This document shows positions 19,569 to 30,930 of a stretch of DNA of 55,270 nucleotides, in pieces. Under the pieces are notes generated by a model. It searched no databases. It saw nothing but the letters and a program-made list of their open reading frames with translations, and was not told the origin of the DNA. This DNA is from Sphaerosporella brunnea (Eukaryota; Ascomycota; Pezizomycetes; Pezizales; Pyronemataceae): assembly GCA_008704415.1 (NCBI GenBank), contig VXIS01000318.1, positions 1 to 55,270 of the forward strand, written 5' to 3'. Position 1 is the first letter of the stretch; the number at the start of each line of letters is the position of its first letter. The position numbers and the translations under genes were made by a program.

Positions 19569-20851
19569 TCAAGCCAGCCATGCCTCGCCTACAGGTCCAG
19601 ATCCCAACTGCCGCCTCCGTATCTCCACCCAACATGTACCCAAGCGGTAGCATCTTCTCGCCTTCCTCCTGTTCTCCGGGAGCGGCATGTACACGCAGTA
19701 AGCCCAGCGCTTCGCCACGGGGTCGACCAGGACAAAGATGCACGGCATCGCAATAGGAGTTGAGCCCCGTTCGCACAACTCGATGTACAAATCGCGCTTG
19801 AGCGCCTCCAGCTGACCGTCCACGACGCTGTCGATCTCGGCCAACAGCTTTGAGGCCGTTGAAGTTTACTTAGTTGATTAGGTTCAGCTGTACTAGTACA
19901 CTGAACCCTAATCCCCCTAACCACAGGTTTGAACGCACATGATGCGTCCGAACCCTAATCGTGCGACGGAAAAGCCAACTTTCAACAGAGCCGTCTGCTG
20001 CGTCTGCCGAGAAGCTCTGGCAGATCGCGGCTTCGATTCGTTTTTTGTACTGGGCGCCGACGTTTTGCGGAATTTTTGTCAAACGCCACCGGAACCGTAG
20101 CCTGTGGCTGCCAGCTTCTCTGCCGGTGGGTGGGTGTCGAATATCACCTCCACACATCTGCTCGTGTGCAGTGTGGCTGTGAGGTCCTGTTACGGGAGAT
20201 CGTGACAGCTACCGGATTCGTCGGTATTCGCGGTTTGGCCACGGCAATTGTCTCGCTAGATATCCAGCACTCGGGAGGCTCAGTGTAGGGTTGCCAGAAT
20301 GCAAGCCACAGCCAAACCGAGACCTGTTTGGTGGAGGGATGTGTGTGGCTAGGTGATACCTGGGGCGGCGTTGTCAGGGTTTCCAGTAGCCCTACCCGAC
20401 GCCTGGGGCGGGCTATGGCTGTCACCGGCGGTTGGGCTTGGCCGCTGCCAGTCAAATTTCTGGCGGTGATGGAAGCGGTGCCGAGTGCGCTCGCAAATGC
20501 AACTGCAGGGCTAGCTCGACAGCATGATAAGCCGTTTTGGCCGTGTACTCCAAAAACTCCAAAACGCTCGCCAGGCTGGCAGTGTAAAGCAGAGGCAGCC
20601 AATCCCAGAGGTTTCGGCGGGCTACTGAGAACACCTGGCGGCAAGCCGCTTTCCTCGCGATCATCCTTCGTTCTCGCCAAGTTTTTGATCGGCACGGAAA
20701 AGTAAGATATAGGATTGACACCCGTCATTGAGGAAGAAAATACATGCCCATCGTCGGGCTCAGTGCTCCGACTTTCATCAACGAAGCCGTGCGCAAAATC
20801 CAGCTGTTCAGACTCTGCAGTCGGAATCAGGGCTATAATGGGGGTTAACAC
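19569..20851 (-). pseudogene. Decayed gene, unknown product
   Basis: The minus strand carries islands of good coding sequence out of frame with each other. From the ATG at 20851: TPIIALIPTAESEQLDFAHG. Then ERRMIARKAACRQVFSVARR and LASVLEFLEYTAKTAYHAVE (about 20690-20480). Then AQYKKRIEAAICQSFSADAA (about 20060-19995). Then LAEIDSVVDGQLEALKRDLY and PCIFVLVDPVAKRWAYCVYM (about 19850-19670). A short dispersed repeat at 20384-20463 interrupts it, and the middle has stops in all frames. It was probably one multi-exon gene. No family is recognised. Telomere-like GAACCCTAAT words occur at about 19902 and 19950. Confidence 0.45.
20384..20463 (+). repeat. Short dispersed repeat, copy 2
   Basis: Matches the reverse complement of 11644-11762 (GGTTTCCAGTAGCCCTACCC...CTGTCACCGGCGGTTGGG). 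It lies inside the decayed gene. Confidence 0.6.
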
Positions 20852-21258
20852 TTATCCTGCAGGAAGGGGAAAGGGAGACTTACGGCGAATCACAACATCT
20901 TGACCATGGACCACCGGGCCGGGATCCACAGGCGGGGCGCGACGGCGAGGTGTTGCCAACAACTACAGCGCCTTCATTCCCATCCATCGGTGAAGTCCAT
21001 CATGCTCCCGCTGAAGCCCTCCAAGTGGCCTGCGCGAAGCCAAGCATCTCCCGGCATGGAGGTAGCCATGTGGCCGACCACGGTCACCCTGATTGATTGA
21101 TTGATTGATTTGGGTGCTGCGATGCCGAGCTTCATGGGATGTCACTCGACAGTGCAACCGGGAATTTACAAAAACAAACGAGCAAGTGAGTAGTATTATC
21201 TACTTAGACCAGGACCAACCGCACGCTGCCCTGCCCCGCATCGAGCTCCTCGAGGCGT
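20852..21258. other. No gene seen
   Basis: Upstream of the decayed gene. A GATT tetranucleotide run lies at about 21091-21110. No supported frame. Confidence 0.4.
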
Positions 21259-21468
21259 CTACGCCTGCTTTCCCGGCTGCTTTCCAGTCTCCTTTCCACC
21301 CTCCCTGATCTTGCGCGCCTCCTCGCGAAGCTTGTCACTCCGGGCGATGATACTGTCTCTGGCGTGCATGAGGCGGGCGCGGATGCGTTCGAGCTTTCCG
21401 GCGTAGGTGGCGGCTGTGTTGGCACCAGCGGCAGGCGGCGCGTTTGTGTCGGTATCGGGGGTTGGCAT
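21259..21468 (-). CDS. Small basic, helical protein (69 residues)
   Basis: The ATG at 21468 lies in a good fungal context (acaacc before the ATG) after an AC-rich leader. Low-complexity start (TPDTDTNAPPAAGANTAA), then a long charged helix LERIRARLMHARDSIIARSD and LREEARKIREGGKE. It could be a small coiled-coil protein or the first exon of a longer gene. No family recognised. Confidence 0.4.
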   Translation of the reverse strand: MPTPDTDTNAPPAAGANTAATYAGKLERIRARLMHARDSIIARSDKLREEARKIREGGKETGKQPGKQA

Positions 21469-22115
21469 GGTTGTTGTCTTTGGGAGGGGTTTCGTTTAGA
21501 GGAAGGTTTTGCGGAGTAGGTGGGTGTTGTGGTGTGTGGGATTCGAGAGAAGCGAAATTGTATTGTACTGCGGCGTGGGTGTATTCAAGTTACTTACCCT
21601 TCTGCAAGCTGAACCCCCAGAGAGCGGGAGTGAGCATCTATGATTGGAAAACCCCAAAGCTGACGCAATGGAGTTAGTTCCGGAAAACGCAGTCTCTTCC
21701 CAACGAAACGACTGGGGTGACGACGCGATCTGGAATCCTAGACCGGTACCGCGGGCTCGAGTTTTCTCGACAAATTGTAGTGAAAATGAGGCGAAGAAAG
21801 ATACGATACCGACATTGTGTATGCCGTCGGCTGATATCAAGGTTTCAACAGAACGCTGCCCCACATTCCAGACAATAGACGCTTGGAATCGTTGGATATG
21901 GAGTCAAAATCATCTTTCTTGTCATAAACCATGACTACATGCAATCCCCAAACGTTAACCCTCAATCTTCTCTCACTCCGCCTCCTCAGGCCAAGAGCCT
22001 GCATCCTGATCCAGTCACAGGCGCCTTCGTCTTGTAGTTCTTCAATGCTCTCTTGCGTGTCTCTGTTGTTACCCCAGTAAGCAAATCGATCGCTCCACAA
22101 CTAAGAACGGTCATG
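21469..22115. other. No gene seen
   Basis: Upstream flank of the small gene. Frames on both strands without motifs. Confidence 0.4.
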
Positions 22116-22157
22116 CACCACCACCACCACCACCACCACCACCACCACCACCACCAC
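22116..22157. repeat. CAC microsatellite, 14 units
   Basis: About 14 perfect CAC units directly before the LINE fragment. The adjoining position suggests the LINE insertion or truncation joined at the microsatellite. Confidence 0.9.
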
Positions 22158-22725
22158 CTATAAGGCGCCAAAGATACTCGCCTCGCGATTTTATCAGCTC
22201 AGGCTGAGTAAAGCACCGACGGCTCCCTACCTACACTGGTCCAACAGAAGACAAGACGACAAGTGCTGGTTCTGCTCGGGCAAACCAGTCCAAACAAGGG
22301 AACACCTGTTCAAGTTCTGCGCCCGTTGGCGCAAGGAGCAGGCAGTACTGTGGAAGGAGGTGCTGGATGCCACAAAAGAGGGAAAAAAGAGACGACGGAT
22401 GAACACGCCAATTAGGGTCTTGTTGTCTGATGAGCGCCGTACTGAGGCGGTCCTGGCTTTCCTAGGCAGTACCAAAGTGGGAATATGGTCCGATAGGGCC
22501 TAAATGTGTTTCGCTCACTTCTGTCCCTCTCCTTTGTCCTTTCTCCTTTGTCCCCTTTACGAATCTCCTTGGTGCGCTATATATCGGGTGCGATTTCCTT
22601 GATTCATTTCCTTCGGAGGAGCAGACCCCACAGTAGGACCTGAGCCTAGGGGCAGCGATGATCCTGTATTATCTATACGTCATGGCCGCAAGCGGCCGAA
22701 TACAACATGATTAAAACAAAAAACC
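22158..22725 (+). mobile_element. LINE 3' end with ORF2 C-terminus
   Basis: Frame LASRFYQLRLSKAPTAPYLH, then DDKCWFCSGKPVQTREHLFK and FCARWRKEQAVLWKEV, ending at TAA 22501-22503. The C-x2-C...H-x4-C motif (KCWFC...REHLFKFC) is the zinc knuckle found after RNase H in Tad/I-type LINEs. The 3' region has the hairpin GGCCGCAAGCGGCC at 22684-22697 and ends in an A-rich tail at about 22713-22724. It is homologous to 38677-39771. Everything upstream of the knuckle is lost. Confidence 0.8.
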
Positions 22726-25009
22726 ACCACTTATATGACCAAGGAAGAGCTGCCAATCTGTCGAGCCTGACACCGTGGGTTTGACACTTTCGTTTAGCTT
22801 GGAGTTAGTAGTGTAGTCATACCAAAGGTGCTCAGCGTTTTGTCTTCGCCATGAGTATAGTGTAGCGGGCATTGAGGAGGTACGCCACCGATCACCGGGG
22901 TAGTCCTATGCAGGGAAATGCCCGATGAGACTTGACACGTCACTGAGGGGTGCTTCTTGCACCAAACATCGGTCCCCACAGGCTGTTTCTAAGGCAAACG
23001 CTGCTTCTGCGATGGAAAACCCACTCTGTACGCACAACGGGCCACGGAAAACTTCCGCAATCGATGACCACACTTGATCGCACCGTCGCCGAGCATAAAA
23101 ACATATATACATGCCAGCGGAAACAGTTGCATGCCCGCTACCGCAATAACAGCCCGAAGTCATATGTTCCCTCTCCACTGGCACTCCAATCCAGCCCTGC
23201 CCCAAGCCACCTCCCCACGACTGGAGCCTGCGCAACCCGCTCAACCGTGACCAACCAGCCAACCCTGAGGATCACAATGGGTTACTCGAAGATGTTTTCA
23301 CTCTCACATGTCGATTGGAGTTTGATACGATATAGCTTCATATGTAGTCATGGATCACTTTTGCTGCATTTTACATCTGAAAAGGTCGCTGTTGCCAGAG
23401 ACCGTTTCAAGCTCGCCAACTCTTAGGTGGAAGCTGATCCTGCTTCCTTCCATACTCTACACTGCCGCCGCCCGCCACTTCCAACTGTATTGGAAGTGCT
23501 ATAACAAACCACGCACGTTGCAATCCTACTAACCAATAGCACGCCCAAGGCCAATACCACCAGTAAGGATGGGACCTACAAGTTCGATCACATTATGATA
23601 GCGGGGACATGGGGCTCCCTTACCTCTACCGATCTCCTCGGCTTTCGGACATGTACTCGCAAGGATTAATTATACCGACAACAACCCAATAACCTCCTTG
23701 CATTGCGGTATGCGACGAAAACTCCAGTGTCGTTTAGCCACTGCGCCGTTGTTTGCGCCTAGCGTTTGCTGCGCATCCCCAGGCTAAAGCTGCCGGTGCT
23801 GGGGAGTTATTACCCCATAATTCAAAACTTTCAACAATAGCACTCCGCGGCAGTTTTTCCAGGAACAAAGCAACCGAACTACGCCTCATACGTTGCCGTG
23901 CAAGAGCCAAGATCCTCCCGCCTTCCAAGAGACTGTAAAGTGGACTGGAAATGGAGTATGCACTGCGATTGGGCGGGCTCACTGATGAAAGACTAGCCCA
24001 AGAATATAGGAACACTGGGGCGAGGTAATTATTCAATCATTGCTTATGTGCGGGAGAGGAACTCATCAACTGTCATTAACGTGGTGACAACAGGTACGAT
24101 ACATAATAACCAACCGCCAAGTACCCTCGATCGAGAGCAGTAATCCAAGAGACTACGGCCTGGTTGAAGTTACTGCCCTATATCCTTTAGTTCGGGATCC
24201 ATCTTCTAATCACCTTGACCCGGGTATGACGCCGCTTTTGGCCCTGATGGGGCTTGATCTTCTTGCAGCCGCAGACGACGAGCGGAGAAGACGGTCCGCT
24301 TTTGTGCCTTCGACACTTGGAGCACGGTGCGGCACACGATAGCAATATGATTCCTAACTCACCATTGAGCGAGGTAGGTGAGCCCTTGTTTGTCTGGTTG
24401 GCTGCAGGGTAGCGCTATCAGCATGCTTTTTCGGAGGGTTCTTTTTTGTTTGTTTTTTTCGATGTTTGATTTGACGAGAACAAGTATGACGGAGGTGCGC
24501 AGCACAAAAGTCTGCAAACTACCCGCCGCCTGATCAACGCCGTCTCTTTGGTATTTTGCACCCAAGGCTGTGCGGCGGCAAGTTACATTACACAATACCG
24601 GATCTTACGATACTATTTTCAATTTCACTTGACATACGATTAACTATAGAATAAAAAATACGACGTTTTACTCCCGTACCCCCTCCCGTCAACTTTCTTC
24701 CATGCACCCCAACTTTTGTTCTTACCAGCGAAATTGTGAGTGATCATGGGAGTTTATGAATGCCCGCTCTGCAAGTAAAGGCCCTCGACCCGCGCGGTCA
24801 CCAGGTGTAGCGCCCCTCACCAGCGGTCAAGACCCATAATCGTTGATCCTCTGATACATCCCTCCTGCGCGTCCCTCTCTCACAACCCCTTCGGCTCTGG
24901 ACGCTCTTCGCGGCTTTTCCCACGCTATAGCCGGCGACATGAGCTCTTGAATCCAGAGAGGATTAATCAGCATAAACAAATGCAACGACGAGGAACGACT
25001 GAAGGCCAT
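22726..25009. other. Intergenic, repeats and possible coding scraps
   Basis: No confident gene. 22863-22913 shares a short dispersed repeat with 9011-9056. On the minus strand at about 24345-24215 a frame reads APCSKCRRHKSGPSS, then VVCGCKKIKPHQ, a C-x2-C...C-x-C zinc-binding-like arrangement of unknown identity, without a visible start. Frames at 23734-24036 lack motifs. Confidence 0.35.
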
Positions 25010-25462
25010 TTAGTCATACTCTTGCTCGCTGCTCCTTTCGTGGTTTGGAGGCTCTGAACTACCGATGGCCAGTGATTCCTCCGGCTTCTCGGCGATGTTG
25101 TCGGCAGGGGTGATATCTGCGGTTCGGTGGTCAGCCGTGGCGTCGGGTGTCTGAGTCTTGTTCTCGGTCGAGTTGTTCTTATCGGCCTCATCCTCGTCGT
25201 CGGCCTCTTCATCTTCCTCATCATCGTTCTCACTATCGCCCTCACCATCATTCCCATCATCCGATCCATCATCCACCTCATCCTCCTTATCAGCTGCAGC
25301 ATCTGCCTCCCCAATTCTCCCATCACCTTCACCCAGCGCAAGCGGCGTAGGATGCTCGTCCACTTTCTCATCTCCACAGGCCTTCCGCCGCGCCTCATCG
25401 TCTTCCTTGCATTCGGCCTCACGGGCCCAGTTTCTTCGGCACCGCACACCGTTTCCCGCCAC
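25010..25462 (-). CDS. Acidic low-complexity protein (150 residues)
   Basis: Starts at the ATG at 25462. The N-terminal third is charged with spaced Cys (CRRNWAREAECKEDDEARRK). The middle is a long Asp/Glu tract (ENDDEEDEEADDEDEADKN). The C-terminus is Ser/Glu-rich and ends SEQEYD. Such tracts occur in nuclear and histone-binding proteins, but no family is assignable. The opposite strand also stays open because the acidic codons reverse-complement to Ser/Ile codons. A 5' exon may lie at 25531-25800. Confidence 0.45.
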   Translation of the reverse strand: MAGNGVRCRRNWAREAECKEDDEARRKACGDEKVDEHPTPLALGEGDGRIGEADAAADKEDEVDDGSDDGNDGEGDSENDDEEDEEADDEDEADKNNSTENKTQTPDATADHRTADITPADNIAEKPEESLAIGSSEPPNHERSSEQEYD

Positions 25463-25530
25463 ATCTCTGGGTTGCGCCGTGTGATGCAGAACCGGCCCCC
25501 GTAGGGAACCCAGGTACGGGTAGGAGGGGG

Positions 25531-25800
25531 TTATCTACTATATGTATATTTATTTCCTGAAAGTGCAAGAGGAGTCGGATCAACTCGACGGCTGAGACTT
25601 ATGATTTGCTCGCGCGCCTGCGACAGGTTTTGGCGGAGCTGCGTCAGGCCTTCAAAGTCCTTGTAGCACAGTGGCAGACCCATCTGAAGGTATCGACCGC
25701 CTAGGGTACGCAGGATGCTGGCTGTCACCAGGGACGCTGGGCAATGTGGGGCATAAGCGGTGCCCATGGGAGCCCCGGTACGCGTAGGCGATAGCGCCAT
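25531..25800 (-). CDS. Possible small gene or first exon (89 residues)
   Basis: The ATG at 25800 opens ALSPTRTGAPMGTAYAPHCP, then GGRYLQMGLPLCYKDFEGLT and QLRQNLSQAREQIISLSRR. The later part is protein-like and helical. It may splice to the acidic gene downstream. No family recognised. Confidence 0.35.
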   Translation of the reverse strand: MALSPTRTGAPMGTAYAPHCPASLVTASILRTLGGRYLQMGLPLCYKDFEGLTQLRQNLSQAREQIISLSRRVDPTPLALSGNKYTYSR

Positions 25801-27879
25801 TGGGTCTGGTCACTGTCGTTAGTTGTACGTGTCGTTAACTGATGGCCGGTGTCGTGGGTGCCCAGCGGGTCCACACCATATACGCCACGTAGGAAACGTC
25901 ACCGCATCGCGGCTGTTGTAGCTACTGGTCTCAGTGCGAGGCGGGTCCTTACGAAGGGCGCCCAAAAACCCAATACATGCGATGTCACTCGGCGCAGTCA
26001 CTTATGGTGCGCGGAGCACGATACGGCAGGGCTACGGGACAGGACGAGATGCCGAAGGGGGGCGAGTACCCGGTAGACGTCCGGTAGACGACCGGTACAC
26101 GGCCGAAAGCAGCTGGCGACTGTTCGGATCAGCAACCTTATCGGGGATCTCTCCAGCCCAGATGCCGGTGAGGGAGTCCGTGGGCGGTGCGATACAGTTG
26201 CAGCGAGGCCTTTGGTCGTTGGCATCTGCATCCGCCCCGATGGCAATCAGCTCCCACCACCGGCGCGGTTGTTGAAGTTTGTACAGAAAAGTAGGTTGAT
26301 TGTAATGTAATATGTATATGGCGTGCTACTGCAACAGATAAACAGTGCCTCACTATCCAGCACTCGCCCCACAGGCACTTATGCCAGGACGCATATTCCA
26401 ACATGGTTTGAAACCCTCACCTTCGTGGGGTCTGCGTTCACACTGGTATCGCGAGATTGCTGTTATGGAGTTGAGCACAGTCGCCGGTCGTCGCTCAGTC
26501 TCCTGTCGCCGGCCGCCGCATCCCTCACCGAATATGGTAGAACTGGGCTAATGAAATTGCCCGGCCGGCTGCGAGGGCTGTCACCAGGCAGCCCGGCTAG
26601 CTGTCCCCTACCGTATAGGCTCGATCTTAAGCCATGCGGGCCGACGTGGTGGGGGTGTTACCAAGCTATCAAACACTTAGTCCGGTAACTAGGTAGAATT
26701 GTATTATATCCAAGTAGAAAATGCCTGCCTCCCTGGTAGTGGGCTTGCGAAATCCGATTCGGCCGTAAGCCTTTCCAAACTCCCGGCAAGTATCCAGAAA
26801 GCTCATAACTAAGAAGTTAACCTCGATTTTTCTCTTGTGGTAGGTCGACGGCGTGTCTTTCTGATTGGCGCATCACTGATCTCGCGGTGTCTCTCTATCA
26901 CTGGGACCCTTGCCGGATCAGGATGGGTAGTTTCTGTAGGCCGGGGAAACGCCGGAGGAGCCTTGATTGTCGCAACCAAGGGTCTCCAGTGCGGCCTCAA
27001 TTCCAGTCAACTATAAGCTCACTTCAAAACTCAAACACAAAACTCAAAGTGAGAGCGACGCCTACATGCACCACCAGGCGACCGTCGATGCCTTACCCCA
27101 CTATACATACTTCGGCCCGCGTGGTTTAAGATCGAGTTAATACGGTGTTTTTATGTGAGAATGCTCCCGATGGCAAATATGCCGCCGCGCCGGCTTTGAC
27201 AGTGGCTGTTTGTAAAGGTAAAAGCAAAGCATAAGTGCTATTTAAAGGATGCAACGAATTGGCAATCAAATCTTTGTCCCCAGCTTCGGGGGTTCAAAGG
27301 GCGGGTGCTTTCCGGCACCTGGCCATGATTGGGGTTGTCCTGACTCACCGGAAATCACTCGCTGGCAGCCAGCCAACCCGGCTTCATGACTTGCAGCCAA
27401 AACGCCGGCCAGCCGCCGGCTCTTTCGGCAGAACACTGCTGGTTGCCTCTTCCAGTCTGCAGGTTGAGTCCTGGTTGATCTCGGTCGTGCATGTGAAAGG
27501 TGAAGGCGAAGAAGCCAAGGTATACTGAGAATAGGATTCAAAAAAAAAAAGTTATCTTGCTCTACATATAGAACTAGTAATAGACTTTCTCCAGCAACAT
27601 TCGTGAAGGCCGGATTATAGGCTCAAACTTCCCATCCATTTTCGTTTGCGTGGCTGGATGAGTCGGGCTGGGCGTGCATCTCCCCATAAACCCGGAGCTT
27701 ACGGCTGGTTTCTCGTCTCCTCTTCCTTATCGCCTTTTGCTCGCCCTCCCAAGTGTTTTCTTTTTGGACATCAGAGTATTCAAGCCTGTTAACGGCCCCG
27801 TAAAAAAGAAACGGAAAAAGGAAAGAAGAAAAAAACCACAAACGGCCAAATTCCTCGCTTACCCACTATTTCCATCGCG
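25801..27879. other. Intergenic, related foldback arm
   Basis: About 26609-26672 is a diverged copy of one arm of the 2.5-kb foldback element. A short A-run lies at 27540-27550. No supported gene until the NTPase gene. The leader before 27880 is CT/A-rich. Confidence 0.4.
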
Positions 27880-30251
27880 ATGCAAAACCCGGATCTGTCA
27901 GGACCAGCGAAGAAGCGGCGCATGCTCAACAACCCCAATGAGGCCACGACGATCGTCCATTTAGGACGTTGCGCACTCTGCGATTGCAAAAAGGGCGTTT
28001 TTGAGGTATCCGGGCCGCTTAAGGGTAATTTGTGCACCCAGCCGGACTGCAACCATTTGTCGGAGCAACACGAGTTGGGATTTGAAAACATGACCATGCA
28101 AGTTCATAAGCCTGCAGCAGCTAGCGATGGTAGCTCTTGATTCCTCCTGTCTTGCAACCGAGTCCGTCTGACCGACTGATAGGTAAAAAGCCACTCACGA
28201 GGCTGTATTATTTCAAAACACTTGTGGGGACAGGGCCTAAAGGAAATGGAGACCACCGTCAACGTTGCTATCCCGCCTCTTCCATCCTGGAGACCGGACG
28301 TGGAGGGTGTAGAGCTACAGCTCACGCCCGCCCCCGAGAAAATGGCAACATATCTAGAATTGAAGAAATTGTTCGGACAAGAAGCTAGCCAAATACCTAG
28401 CCCTTCAATGGTCCTACCCTGTGGGACGAAAAGAATCCTCGTCCTGGAAGACTACCGCACTCTATACGACATCATTTCCCAAAGGAACGAGTCATTCAAT
28501 GACGAATGGGACACCACGATATATAATGAGCCTTCACGTCACATGGTTATTTCTGGAAACCCCGGTATTGGTAAGTGCCCTGGCAGTCTTCAAAAAAGAC
28601 ACAACGGCGCGTGCTCACAGCTGCGTAAATAGGGAAGTCTTGTTTTCTCTCTTACTGCCTTCTTCGGAGGCTTTCTGAGCGTGAGAGGACTGTATTTATG
28701 TGTCAAGGCGACACAGCGATGTGTTATACATTCGATGAACAGGGCGTGCAACACGTCCCTATTGAGGAGGCCGCAGACATGGGTCGGGACGTATGGTGTC
28801 TTGCCGACGATACACCGCCAGTCCAGCTTTATCGGACCAAAGAGTGGATGATTGTCCATGCGGCATCCCCGGCACACAAGTATAAGGAATGGTCAAAATA
28901 CGCCCGTGCTGAGTGTTTTTATATGGATCTGTGGAGCTGGACGGAACTCGTGATGCTATGGTATTGACCGACCCCTTGGCCATTGACTGGCAAGTTCACC
29001 TGACTGAAAACCTGAAGCTATAGTGAGATCCCCACCGATAAGGCCCACCTGCGCAATCTTGCTCTTGGTTATGTGCGTTATGGAGGGGTTCCCCGAACAC
29101 TCCTATTGACCACACTTAGCGCCAATAACACCAAATCGATCGAAAAGCATGAGAAAATGCTAAGAGCCAAGGCCATGACTCTCTTGAGGCTGAACCCCGA
29201 AGTTGCAGTCGGCGCTGCGAACCAGTTTCAGGAATCGGCCAGCCATGACTTGGTTGCACTGCGGCCGGCCGCCGGAGAGAATCCTGGCCAATACAAACGA
29301 TCGATGGCCACAGCGTCCGAGCAAGAAATACCAACACCGTATCTGGAATACTTTGTGGCTCAAGCGGCCTTGACCCAACATCAGTGTTCTCAATAGCCGG
29401 CCCAAAAAGGCCGGGCTGCGTCTTTGCACGTAGAAGTCGCGATTTGGTACAGAGTGATAACCAGTGAAGCAACAATGATGTCCATTCTTCATGCCCGAGC
29501 AACAGCTCATGCAGCCCACAGCCAGCCGGCTTTTTGATCAGCCCAACGCAGCCCAACGCAGCCAGCCCGGCTGGCTGGCTATTGAGAACACCGCCCGAAA
29601 TGTCGCAACTACGAAGAGTGTCTACGAGACCCTATATGGGAACCCTCTATTGCGGGCATCGGCGGGCTATGTCTTCGAGGCCATGGTACACAGGCTTTGC
29701 CAGAATAGGGTGACATCACCACCTCCAATCTGCGCCCCATTAGGTAAACCATCGGCTACGAGCGTCGACATTGCAAAGCTCAAGTTGCGCATAAAACAAG
29801 CACAAACGTTTAAATCGCTGCGAGAACTTAAGGCGGTGCTGCGGCTCGGTCGGTCCGCACGGAGGCATTGAATACGTATTTCCAACCCACAGCGACAAAT
29901 CTTCAGAGCATCGATGCCTTATTATTCGCGAAGCATCGCTTCCGATCCACGGGAAAGAAAGGGGGGGCCAGCCAGGGGGTCGAACAGGGCCTTGTGGTGT
30001 TGTTCCAGATGACAATCTCCGGAACACATCCAATCAAGATCAACGGCCTGGAAGAAATATGGGACATCATACCCGATACTACATGCAAGAATGGCTTTGT
30101 GCTTGTTTTTGTTGTTCCCGACGACCCCAACGTCCCAGAGATCCGGGCTCAAAAGCTCGAAGGCACGGATGCCCAGGTAAAGGAGTGGGCGCCCAGGATT
30201 CAGCAAGCAGTATGGGGAGTTACGAACGAGGAACTTTGGGGCACTAAATAA
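27880..30251 (+). pseudogene. Crinkler/RHS-type P-loop NTPase, broken by a miniature element
   Basis: Exon 1 (27880-28129) has a basic KKRR patch and a Cys/His cluster CALCDC...CTQPDCNHLSEQH. Introns at 28130-28201, 28571-28632 and 28961-29023 splice in phase. The Walker A motif GNPGIGKS is split by the second intron (GTAAGT donor) exactly within GIG. The next exon has MDLWSWTEL, and the one after has GYVRYGGVPRTLL, both typical of Crinkler/RHS NTPase modules. A 212-bp element at 29382-29593 interrupts the last exon; coding resumes in phase if element and duplication are ignored. A one-base shift near 29840 then moves the frame to LNTYFQPTATNLQSIDALLF and the end at 30251. Two lesions, so probably inactive. 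Family members act as NTPase parts of effectors or transposon-linked proteins. Confidence 0.68.
29382..29593. mobile_element. hAT-type miniature element, copy 2
   Basis: Begins CAGTGTTCTCAATAGCC and ends GGCTATTGAGAACACCG. Flanks cccaacat and cccgaaat form a worn 8-bp duplication. Inverted homologue of 17101-17313. It carries no gene and lies in the last exon of the NTPase gene. Confidence 0.82.
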
Positions 30252-30820
30252 TTTTTGGGGGGTGCGCGAGGGCTGTCAGATTATAAGGGGACTCCATTGC
30301 TTTTCCTTTCCGCTTGTTTTTCGTTTTTTTTCGCTGGTATAAAGATATGAGTTTCCAGCTGTAGACTTTTTGACTTTGTCCTCGTGAGAAGACTCTATCT
30401 CGTTGTGAGGAACAGTAACCAAAGTTTGCTGGAATTTGGAGTATAAAAAGCAGCAAAACTGCCGTTTTGCCCTGCCGAAATGATTTTCTCTGCCAAAGCC
30501 AGGCCGGCCTAGCAGATTGCCTCCACAGTCCACTCTACCCAGCAGAACTATGCTAGCGGGTTCTCCCAGTCAAAAAAAACCCCCCGCAGGCACACAGCCT
30601 AGCGAGCAAACTGGGGATCTTGTCAGAAAAAAATATTATGGGCAGATGAAGGCCATGCGATTGATAATCTAGTGGGCCAGTTGTAGGTTTTCCTTTTTTC
30701 GTTTTCGATTCCGCCTCGGTTTTCATTTCTTTCGTTCTTTTCATGATCACCGACTGTACTCTAGAGAATCATACCGCAAGAAAAATACCTTCCGTTTGAA
30801 CGGCGCAACGCAAAAAGTGA
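30252..30820. other. No gene seen
   Basis: 3' flank of the NTPase gene. Short frames only. Confidence 0.4.
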
Positions 30821-30930
30821 TGTTCTATCCTGCCGAGCACGGTAGATTCAAAATTTTGGGCCATCCGGTACGTGATTGTGTCGTGTTTTTGTGGTGTTTT
30901 GGTCGACTGTTTGCTCGGCAGGATAGAACA
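30821..30930. mobile_element. Miniature element, TGTTCTATCC ends, copy 2
   Basis: Perfect 19-bp termini TGTTCTATCCTGCCGAGCA (30821-30839) and its inverse (30912-30930). Flanked by GTGA on both sides. At 110 bp it is the smallest member of the family seen at 5550-5835. Confidence 0.78.

Noticed and set aside
20144..20851. Single 235-codon minus-strand frame as one protein
   Set aside because: Only its first about 45 residues look coding. The better signal then moves to another frame, and the rest crosses the dispersed repeat.
21986..22171. Minus-strand frame with a run of Trp, and plus-strand His run
   Set aside because: Both are readings of the CAC microsatellite, not a protein.
22950..23426. 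158-codon plus-strand frame
   Set aside because: It overlaps a minus-strand frame of similar length; neither shows motifs or a convincing start, and a dispersed repeat overlaps the region.
25127..25504. Plus-strand hydrophobic Ile/Leu-rich frame that looks like a membrane protein
   Set aside because: It is the reverse complement of the Asp/Glu tract on the minus strand. Hydrophobicity follows from the codon complement.
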